The notes under the pieces were generated by a model. It did no database searches, was not told where the DNA came from, and saw only the letters and a program-made list of their open reading frames with translations. Position numbers and translations under genes: made by a program. 39,154 nt of DNA from Thermoplasmata archaeon (GTDB lineage Archaea; Thermoplasmatota; Thermoplasmata; Thermoplasmatales; Thermoplasmataceae). Below, in pieces: positions 33,776-39,154 of the stretch. Numbering within the stretch: position 1 is the first letter of the stretch; every line of letters begins with the position of its first letter. The DNA is taken from assembly GCA_021806235.1 (NCBI GenBank), contig JAJZXU010000008.1, positions 1 through 39,154 on the forward strand, read 5' to 3'.

Positions 33776-33793
33776 ATAACTATATTGTTATAT
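33774..33793 (-). promoter_or_regulatory. AbiE operator: inverted repeat at the start codon
   Basis: ATATAAC (33774-33780) and its exact complement GTTATAT (33787-33793) are separated by 6 nt. They cover the transcription start and overlap the ATG at 33775. This is the expected place for autoregulation by the AbiEi winged HTH. Confidence 0.6.
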
Positions 33794-34047
33794 CCATATG
33801 ATATATAAAATATTACTTTTTAAAAATTCTACTGCTTTAAGAGTTATATACACTCTTTTGCAAATAAAAAATATATGACTATAGTATTCAATTAATTTAC
33901 TGTAATTTATACTTTTACTGAGATATGCCGTACCATTCAATGCTGGGGATATAATTGCATGCTCATGGCCCCACATTGGTCCGAAGAATGTTAGAGTATC
34001 CTGGTTTATACAGTAAATATTCTTTATTAAAAACTGTAAATAAATAA
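33794..34047. other. Intergenic region, no gene seen
   Basis: About 250 nt, AT-rich. A minus-strand 62-codon frame (33788-33976) has no recognisable features. Confidence 0.35.
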
Positions 34048-34746
34048 TTATTCTAATTTTTCAGATTTTTCTGCACGGGATGCACTGATATAAATAAAAA
34101 TCGGGGCAAGTATATCTGCAAATGGTATTATATAAAGAATTGCACCAACCTTTCCTATACCCTGATTATATATTTCCGAAAACCTGAATAATCCTATAAT
34201 TAGATATACAAAGCCAATCAGGGACATTATGCTAAAAATTAGGACTATAAACGCCAGCACAATCATAACAATAGCAGCATCGATATTGAAGCCATGAACC
34301 GTAGGGGCAATTGTTATATGGAATACACTAAAACCATTTAAAAGTAGGAACAACATTGCTATTATCATAACAAATAAAAATATAATGATATATTTAGAAA
34401 ATGAATATGGTCCGGAGAAGCTCTTATCAACCGCCATAATATCCCTGAAGCCGTTTCTATAATTTATTATGCTCAGAAGATATGGTATAAATGATAATAA
34501 CGTGAGTATTATGAATATATCATATATGATGAATGCATTAGCCGGCAATTTTACCGGATAAAAATTTGCATCTATCATCCCTGTTATATCATGTAAATAT
34601 ATAAGGTCAATAAAATATCCCGGTATGACCAATATTACTTCTATAATGCCAAGAAATGCACCTCTCTTTATGCTGGAAATGCCACGATCACCCACTTTTG
34701 AATCACTTCTCATACCGGAATTGCCACTGTTTGTGTTTTCATCCAT
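34048..34746 (-). CDS. Archaeal multi-span membrane protein (DUF973-like)
   Basis: A 232-residue protein with a polar N-terminus of about 30 residues and five to six hydrophobic segments (near 31-55, 70-92, 118-136, 154-186, 208-225). The last part, FRFSEIYNQGIGKVGAILYIIPFADILAPIFIYISASR, resembles the C-terminal block of DUF973/DUF996-type archaeal membrane proteins. No catalytic motif is visible. The function is unknown. The ATG at 34746 has no obvious strong TATA, but TTTAAATATTTGCG lies about 25 nt upstream. A same-strand coding remnant lies directly upstream (34839-35159). Confidence 0.7.
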   Translation of the reverse strand: MDENTNSGNSGMRSDSKVGDRGISSIKRGAFLGIIEVILVIPGYFIDLIYLHDITGMIDANFYPVKLPANAFIIYDIFIILTLLSFIPYLLSIINYRNGFRDIMAVDKSFSGPYSFSKYIIIFLFVMIIAMLFLLLNGFSVFHITIAPTVHGFNIDAAIVMIVLAFIVLIFSIMSLIGFVYLIIGLFRFSEIYNQGIGKVGAILYIIPFADILAPIFIYISASRAEKSEKLE

Positions 34747-34838
34747 ACCATTTTATAAAACTACTATATTTAAATATTTGCGTTTTATTTTTAAACTATT
34801 GGTTGATGTGGTGGATTATAAACTAACTGGCGTTGATA

Positions 34839-35159
34839 CTACCGTTTACCCGTAAGAAATTCCCCGTTCTCATTATCTGCCATAACTGCAAATAATACAA
34901 TAGCACCTGCTGCTGCAGATAAGCCTGCAGTTGCGTCACCCGTAGTGGTTTCGCTCATAATCTCTATAATAAATGATAACTGGCCATAACTTATGGACGG
35001 AACGCTTATTTTTGCGACTACAGGTTCAGCTGCGTAATATTTTGAGAATTTAATATGTACACCTGTTGATGATAAAACACTGAAACCGGGTGGTAATAAT
35101 GTAGAAAACCATCTGGCAAATAGCAGTATGGCAGGTTCATTTTGCGAAGAGACATAAAA
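34839..35159 (-). pseudogene. Unidentified coding remnant without a start codon
   Basis: On the minus strand an open frame of 106 codons runs from 35159, just after a TAA, to a TAG at 34839-34841. The translation is protein-like (WFSTLLPPGFSVLSSTGVHI, KFSKYYAAEPVVAKISV, AAAGAIVLFAVMADN) but contains no ATG, GTG or TTG near its beginning. It could be the C-terminal part of a membrane or extracellular protein related to the neighbouring DUF973-like gene. No family is recognised. Confidence 0.45.
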
Positions 35160-35188
35160 TTAAATATTAGAAACGTTATTGAATATCT

Positions 35189-36346
35189 ATGGAATCAGAT
35201 AAAACGGTATATATAATTGATGCAAAACGAACACCCATTGGAAAACGCAATGGGTCATTAAGCGACATTCACCCCGTTGACCTTTTAGGCAATTTGATAA
35301 AGGAAACTGTAAAAATGAATAGCATTAATCCTGAGAACATAGACGATGTTATTGCAGGATGTGTGGACCAGACCGGCAACCAGGCCATAAACATAGCAAG
35401 AAATGCATGGTTATCGGCAGGATTTCCTGAATCAGTGCCTGGAGTTACAGTGGACAGGCAATGTGGCTCTAGCTTACAGGCACTCCAATTTGCAGCAAAT
35501 GGAATTGTAGCAAAAGATTATGGCATGGCAATTGCATGTGGTGTGGAATCTATGACAAGAGTGCCCATGTTCAGCACAATAAAGGAGGCTACTCCGATTA
35601 CTGATTCACTGCGCAGCAGGTATGGACTTTCGGACGAATGGTTCAGCCAGGCAAATGGAGCTGAACTTATAGCAAAAAAATATAATATATCCCGGCAGGA
35701 CATGGATCTTCTGAGCTATAACAGCCACATCAGGGCCAACAGAGCCAGGGAAATATTTGCCAGGGAAATTATTCCCGTCAAAAGCAATGAAAAGGTAATA
35801 CTAAGTGAAGATGAGGGCATAAGGCAAAACCCGGATTTAGAGAAAATGAATTCACTGGCATCGCCATTCCACGGCATAACTACGATTACTGCGGGCAATT
35901 CCAGCCAGATATCTGATGGTGCCAGTGTGGCAATACTGGCAGGCCAGGAGGCTGTGGACAAATTTAATTTAAAGTCACGGGCAAAAATAGTGGCTACTGG
36001 TGCTGTGGCCGTTGACCCTGTAACCATGCTGGAGGGTCCCATACCGGTGACAGAGAAATTGTTAAGGCGTTCGGGCAGGGGTATGGAAGACATAGATGTT
36101 TTTGAGGTAAATGAAGCCTTTGCATCTGTGGTCCTTGCATGGGAAAAAGAATTGAAGGTATCGCCAGAAAAGGTAAATATTAACGGAGGTGCCATCGCAC
36201 TTGGGCACCCCCTTGGAGCTACTGGCACACGTATTATTTCCACAATGCTGAACACTCTTGAAACGGAGAAAATGAAGACCGGGCTCATAGCAATATGCGA
36301 GGGTGGTGGGATGGCCAATGGTGCCATAATTGAGCGGCTTGACTGA
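35189..36346 (+). CDS. Acetyl-CoA/3-ketoacyl-CoA thiolase (canonical)
   Basis: A 385-residue thiolase II. All catalytic elements are in place: C92 in VDRQCGSSLQA, the His of EVNEAFA and of GGAIALGHPLGATG, and the second Cys in AICEGGGMANG. It therefore differs from the other thiolase-like protein in the window, which has lost both cysteines. It condenses acetyl-CoA or cleaves 3-oxoacyl-CoA. A leaderless start is supported by AATTAAATATTAG about 25 nt upstream. Base composition is a little GC-richer than the neighbours. No partner genes adjoin; a crotonase lies 2 kb downstream on the opposite strand. Confidence 0.95.
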   Translation: MESDKTVYIIDAKRTPIGKRNGSLSDIHPVDLLGNLIKETVKMNSINPENIDDVIAGCVDQTGNQAINIARNAWLSAGFPESVPGVTVDRQCGSSLQALQFAANGIVAKDYGMAIACGVESMTRVPMFSTIKEATPITDSLRSRYGLSDEWFSQANGAELIAKKYNISRQDMDLLSYNSHIRANRAREIFAREIIPVKSNEKVILSEDEGIRQNPDLEKMNSLASPFHGITTITAGNSSQISDGASVAILAGQEAVDKFNLKSRAKIVATGAVAVDPVTMLEGPIPVTEKLLRRSGRGMEDIDVFEVNEAFASVVLAWEKELKVSPEKVNINGGAIALGHPLGATGTRIISTMLNTLETEKMKTGLIAICEGGGMANGAIIERLD

Positions 36347-36381
36347 AATTATTTCTTAATTATGCCGGTTTTCAGCGCATT

Positions 36382-36516
36382 GTGGTCTTATGGTACCCAG
36401 ATAATGATAACTATAAGCACTGGCATAGAGAAAATAACACCATTCCAGAGGTGCTGGTTATAATGTCCGGTGTGCCATATTATATTATTGCCTATTACCC
36501 GGAATCAAATAAATAA
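36382..36516 (+). CDS. Possible small protein or remnant, 44 aa
   Basis: A GTG at 36382 begins VVLWYPDNDNYKHWHRENNT and runs to a TAA at 36514-36516 (tail VPYYIIAYYPESNK). The frame is open upstream into the thiolase end, and the residues look natural (aromatic-rich), so it may be the end of a lost gene. No TATA or ribosome site fits, and I recognise no family. Confidence 0.3.
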   Translation: MVLWYPDNDNYKHWHRENNTIPEVLVIMSGVPYYIIAYYPESNK

Positions 36517-36526
36517 AAAAATATAT

Positions 36527-36747
36527 TTAAATCCATATCCTTTTTATTCCCTCAATATTATTAAAATCCGAATTTTCTGATAGCATTATGTTAATGTTAT
36601 TGTTAACCATTGAGGCTACGTGTATTGAATCGCCGGGCTTTAATTTATATCCTGTAATTATTTCAACTGCTTTATTATACGTATCCGCAGTTATATCCAG
36701 TATATTAACAAATGGCAATATTGAATTGTTTATAAAGTCAAATGTAC
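36527..36747 (-). pseudogene. vapC: VapC PIN-domain toxin, C-terminal half
   Basis: The frame reads FDFINNSILPFVNILDITAD, then KAVEIITGYKLKPGDSIHVASMVNNNINIMLSENSDFNNIEGIKRIWI to the stop. KPGDSIHVA is the third acidic motif of PIN RNases (D in xxDxxH), and the N/S-D-F before the last strand is the fourth. It lacks the N-terminal DxN motif, which is found 0.7 kb upstream on the same strand (37472-37644). The two halves join sensibly as YNKT-FDFINN, so one vapC gene was split by inserted DNA. A product starting from the TTG at 36718 would not be active. Confidence 0.8.
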
Positions 36748-36780
36748 CGCCTGCAAATTCGCCAAATTGTTTGATGATAA

Positions 36781-37017
36781 CTACTTATCAGTATTCCTTC
36801 CTAAATACACTAATTTTGATTTCACAGGTTCTGTCTGATCAAGTTCAGGAACTTTGCATTCACATTGCCACTTGCAATCCACGGTGATTACATGCCCGGA
36901 TGGCCAGTGTGGAAAGTTTAGGAGCATGCTTCTGGTAATGTGATGCAACCATAATGAATCTTTCATAGCCAGTTGATGCCCACAATTTTTACATACACCA
37001 AAATTTAATTTTTTCAC
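36781..37017 (-). CDS. Cys-rich small protein (possible zinc ribbon) inside the inserted DNA
   Basis: A 78-residue frame from a GTG at 37017: VKKLNFGVCKNCGHQLAMKD, then five histidines, then DCKWQCECKVPELD. Cysteines at 9, 12, 48, 52 and 54 could hold zinc. It begins exactly at the right end of the IscB-derived element (TCAG then GTG), and the longer frame from the ATG at 37041 reads through that end. It lies within the DNA that splits vapC, so it could be cargo of an insertion or a captured gene. No family recognised. Confidence 0.45.
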   Translation of the reverse strand: MKKLNFGVCKNCGHQLAMKDSLWLHHITRSMLLNFPHWPSGHVITVDCKWQCECKVPELDQTEPVKSKLVYLGRNTDK

Positions 37018-37437
37018 CTGATTATCTCCAAGGCTCCCCATCCCTTCAGGGGTGGGAGGAATTGGAGGTTAAAAATCAACCCGTTGCTATACTTTCTTAT
37101 CTTTACCTTTCTTATAATTGCATCCATATTTTTTCACCTTTATTTAAAATAAAAACCAGCAAATCGGCTTTAAGCCCCCCTGCTGACCGGGGTAGGCCCA
37201 CATCGGGATTGTTAGAAGGGGTTTTTAAACCTGGCACACTGAGAGTTTCCTCTCTGTTTAATGACTTTAATACCCCATTCTGGTGCGGGTCACAGTTGCC
37301 ACAGGCTTGTGGAGCACCCGTGGGTGTGTATGTATTTCTCCGATCTAACTTCTGCTTTTCTTTCATATTTTCAAAGCCCCCTGAGCAACTCTTGCGTTGC
37401 CTTCACGGAACAATCCCACGGCTTTAGTCATGGGTAG
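37014..37437 (-). mobile_element. IscB-derived element without nuclease (copy 2), MITE-like
   Basis: About 420 bp. The left end hairpin (CCCATG...CGTGGG, 37434-37414) is followed by GGCAACGCAAGAGTTG and about 90 nt almost identical to copy 1. The right end palindrome CCCACCCCTgaAGGGATGGGG ends near 37035, then TCAG. Only the last 37 codons of the IscB C-terminus survive (37127-37014, FNLQFLPPLKGWGA shared with copy 1). It interrupts vapC, together with the small Cys-rich ORF. It has no transposase, so it would need TnpA in trans. Confidence 0.75.
37128..37437 (-). ncRNA. Putative omega RNA scaffold (copy 2)
   Basis: Homologous to 14345-14577 (plus strand). Preserved stems: CCACGGG/CCTGTGG (one G-U relative to copy 1) and GAGAG-GAAA-CTCTC with a GNRA loop. 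It differs 3' of this: CCCCGG...GGGGGG and the palindrome GGCTTaAAGCC replace the TACAGTC/GACTGTA stem of copy 1. If transcribed from vapC into the element, the guide would be the flanking end of the vapC N-terminal part (about 37440-37455, complement). Expression unproven. Confidence 0.55.
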
Positions 37438-37471
37438 TTAACGCACTTTACCTCTTCGCTGATAACTTAAC

Positions 37472-37644
37472 GTCTTATTATATATAATATTATTTTTTTT
37501 ACTGGATATATAAATTAATCTATCAAAGATGAGAATATTTGCATACCGGTCATATTTATTATTGATCTTAATGTATTCTGTACTGTATTCATCCGTAAAG
37601 CAGTTTAAACAGGTAAAAAAGTTTGCATCAATAAACAGATTCAA
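37472..37644 (-). pseudogene. vapC: VapC PIN-domain toxin, N-terminal half
   Basis: The frame starts with a TTG at 37644 that overlaps the TGA of the vapB gene. It reads MNLFIDANFFTCLNCFTDEY with the first PIN Asp in FIDAN, then RYANILIFDRLIYISSKKNNIIYNKT. It then continues SYQRRGKVR to a TAA inside the left end of the IscB-type element (37438). The C-terminal half lies at 36527-36747. The full PIN protein would be about 115-130 residues. The toxin is inactive unless the element excises. Confidence 0.8.
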
Positions 37645-37898
37645 TCGAATTCATCCTCCAGTGAATAATTTTTATCTGATTTTTTAATTTTATATTTTTT
37701 TATTAACGCTTCATGTGATTTCAAAGCATCTATTAATTTTAATAAATCCTTATTTTTTTTATTCTTTTTAAGTGTTATGCCATCATTTACCGATATTTCA
37801 AGTATGTCGCCCTCATTTATTCCTGCATCCTCCCTGATAGATTTTGGTATAATGATGTATCCTCCTTTTCCAACTTTTACTTTCGTAGTTAAATTAAT
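37641..37898 (-). CDS. vapB: AbrB/MazE-type antitoxin (VapB), no standard start codon
   Basis: The translation LTTKVKVGKGGYIIIPKSI, then REDAGINEGDILEISVNDG is the AbrB swapped-hairpin DNA-binding domain. A helical tail (KNKDLLKLIDALKSHEALIKKYKIKK) then ends EDEF near the toxin start, which is the toxin-binding part. The stop TGA overlaps the vapC TTG. The frame has a TAG just upstream (37901-37899), and no ATG, GTG or TTG occurs before the domain; the first codons are ATT AAT TTA. A TATA (TTTATACTA, about 37915-37907) lies upstream. It may use a rare start or have decayed with its toxin. About 85 residues. Confidence 0.65.
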   Translation of the reverse strand: MNLTTKVKVGKGGYIIIPKSIREDAGINEGDILEISVNDGITLKKNKKNKDLLKLIDALKSHEALIKKYKIKKSDKNYSLEDEFD

Positions 37899-38095
37899 CT
37901 AACATTAGTATAAATAGTTTTTTCGAAAATGTAACCAGCCAGTATTATGTACATTGGAAAAATTAAGCTCTTCCCGCAGTACTGTCTTTACCAGTTTTCT
38001 GTAGCATTTCTATATTTCCAATTGGTAACCATGATAGTACTTCTATGTATGGAAATCCCGGCATTTACATTTTACTTTAAATACAATACAAAAAT
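37899..38095. other. Short intergenic region
   Basis: About 200 nt between the convergent vapB promoter side and the crotonase 3' end. Nothing beyond the vapB TATA was seen; a plus frame at 37947 is a shadow of the crotonase. Confidence 0.35.
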
Positions 38096-38830
38096 TTATT
38101 TTTTATCCATAAATCTTTTTTCTCTCTCTTTTGCTGATGGTGCCATGGCCATAAAAGAGAGTTCTATAATAGCCTTTTTCAATAGTTTTTTATCCTTTCT
38201 TGTCCATGATTTGATGGATTTTATAGACTCTGGAGCAATTTTATTTATAGAAGATATTACTTCATTAAGTTTGTCATTAAGCTTTTCTTTAGGTGATATA
38301 TAATCCACTATTCCTATTTCCTTTGCCTCATCTGCATTTATTTCTTCACCTGTTAGTAGTAGCCTCATAATTTTTCTACCAAGTATTTTATAACCTATTG
38401 TTACGGCCATTGGCGGTATTAGTCCGAGTTTTCCCTCAGGAATTGAAAATTTTGCATCACCTGAAGCTATGACTATGTCTGATAAAAGCAGAATCTCACA
38501 GCCACCACCATAGGCTAGGCCATTAACCAGGGAAATAAGTGGTTTTTTTAAATCTATCATTGCCTCTACTGCATTAGATATGTTATTAAAAAATTTCTTA
38601 CTCTGCTGGGCCCCATCGATACCGTACATTGCACTGATATCATCACCAGTGGAAAATGCCCGTCCACTTCCGGTTAAAACTATGATTTTTGATCCATCAT
38701 TACCTACCCTTATCAATAAATTATATAACTGATTCCACGAGTCATAATCCAGTGCATTTAACTTATTTGCCCGGTTTAATATTATCCAGGATATATAACC
38801 ATCATTTTTATAAATCACTTTATCTTCCAT
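38096..38830 (-). CDS. Enoyl-CoA hydratase/isomerase (crotonase family)
   Basis: A 244-residue crotonase. The oxyanion-hole strand GRAFSTGDDISAMYG (about 53-67 of the trimmed protein) and GLAYGGGCEILLLSDIVIAS provide the first acid residue (E of GGGCE). FSIPEGKLGLIPPM has the second Glu region (PE-x-KLGL). It hydrates or isomerises 2-enoyl-CoA. The frame opens with a GTG at 38857, but the ATG at 38830 has an AGAGG ribosome site and a TATA (AATTATATATT, about 38861-38870), and the family starts here (MEDKVIYKND). It could work with the acyl-CoA dehydrogenase and thiolase elsewhere in the window in short-chain acyl-CoA breakdown. Confidence 0.93.
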   Translation of the reverse strand: MEDKVIYKNDGYISWIILNRANKLNALDYDSWNQLYNLLIRVGNDGSKIIVLTGSGRAFSTGDDISAMYGIDGAQQSKKFFNNISNAVEAMIDLKKPLISLVNGLAYGGGCEILLLSDIVIASGDAKFSIPEGKLGLIPPMAVTIGYKILGRKIMRLLLTGEEINADEAKEIGIVDYISPKEKLNDKLNEVISSINKIAPESIKSIKSWTRKDKKLLKKAIIELSFMAMAPSAKEREKRFMDKK

Positions 38831-38969
38831 AAGCCCTCTATGATCATGAGATAACACAATATATAATTTTTTTGATTTATGGAATATCTACTTTATAGAA
38901 TAATCAAAAAATAATTCTGCCTCAAAACCAGGTACATAGAAAAATATTTACGGTGTAATTAAATGTATA

Positions 38970-39154
38970 ATGGATAAACTAATGGTTAAAGATTTACTTA
39001 TTCTTACAGTTCTTACGGGTTTAACGTTAATATCATTTATTTACTATATATTAAATGTCTATTATTCTACAAATTATAAACAGGTAAAAAACTCAAATAA
39101 TATTAATTTAAACAATTCAATGATCCTCATTCCTGTATATAAGGAGGATGTAGA
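38970..39154 (+). CDS. Family 2 glycosyltransferase-like protein, start only (cut by window edge)
   Basis: The frame starts MDKLMVKDLLILTVLTGLTL with one transmembrane helix (about 9-31) and then reads MILIPVYKEDV, the beginning of a GT-A glycosyltransferase fold (IPVYKE, with the DxD motif further on, outside the window). It is membrane-anchored with the catalytic domain after the helix. A TATA-like AAAATATTTACG is about 24 nt before the ATG at 38970. The call is limited to the first 61 codons. Confidence 0.6.
   Translation, partial: MDKLMVKDLLILTVLTGLTLISFIYYILNVYYSTNYKQVKNSNNINLNNSMILIPVYKEDV

Noticed and set aside
35716-36327. 203-codon minus-strand frame inside the thiolase gene
   Set aside because: It is an antisense shadow of a canonical thiolase with all catalytic motifs on the plus strand.
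1-39154. CRISPR array or cas genes
   Set aside because: No regularly spaced direct repeats and no Cas-like protein were seen; the RNA-guided signal here is of the IscB/OMEGA type only.

Overview
This window looks like a chromosomal segment of a Thermoplasmatales archaeon of the Ferroplasma/Acidiplasma/Picrophilus type. That placement is inferred from style and gene content, not from a marker gene. The DNA is AT-rich, arginine is mostly AGG/AGA, and most genes have a TATA box about 23-26 nt before the start codon, so their transcripts are probably leaderless. Downstream genes in operons tend to carry GAGG-type ribosome sites. No rRNA, tRNA or CRISPR array was seen. Coding density is only moderate, and gene and transposon fragments are common.

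Layout. (1) 1-2.1 kb: an IS630-type transposase start that truncates an MFS gene, then a DapA-family aldolase. (2) 2.5-7.7 kb: a small basic protein, a DUF35/thiolase-like pair, DUF427, and a PuuE-like deacetylase with an APC permease under a 22-bp palindromic operator. (3) 7.7-8.6 kb: gene debris (SDR remnant, IS end). (4) 8.6-10.4 kb: an HTH regulator divergent from thioredoxin and thioredoxin reductase. (5) 10.5-13.0 kb: three peptidoglycan-type enzymes (class A beta-lactamase fold, S13 carboxypeptidase, NlpC/P60) in an archaeon expected to lack murein. (6) 13.4-19.7 kb: a likely 2-hydroxyacid/2-oxoacid catabolic run (D-2-hydroxyacid dehydrogenase, benzoylformate-decarboxylase-like ThDP enzyme, SCP2-like protein, Fe-alcohol dehydrogenase, aldehyde dehydrogenase), interrupted by an internally deleted IscB element. 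(7) 20.3-29.5 kb: CoA and amino-acid metabolism (CaiB-type CoA transferase, isovaleryl-CoA-dehydrogenase-like enzyme, 3-hydroxyproline-dehydratase-like protein, amidohydrolase, permease, class III aminotransferase, Lrp regulator). (8) 30.0-34.7 kb: AraC-MGMT fusion, MFS exporter, AbiE-type toxin-antitoxin pair, membrane protein. (9) 34.8-39.2 kb: gene remnants, a canonical thiolase, a vapBC locus split by a second IscB-derived element, a crotonase and the start of a glycosyltransferase.

The most notable system is the pair of IscB/OMEGA-type transposon derivatives at 14345-15053 and 37014-37437. Both keep a terminal hairpin, a nearly identical RNA-like scaffold with stems that survive substitution, and the same right-end palindrome. 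One retains a fused mini-IscB of 159 residues (PLMP segment joined directly to RuvC-III and the C-terminal domain). The other keeps only the scaffold and the last 37 codons, and lies inside vapC. They are candidates for non-autonomous, RNA-only or mini-protein OMEGA relics. The second theme is the peptidoglycan-enzyme trio, one member of which has a stop codon directly after its only plausible ATG.
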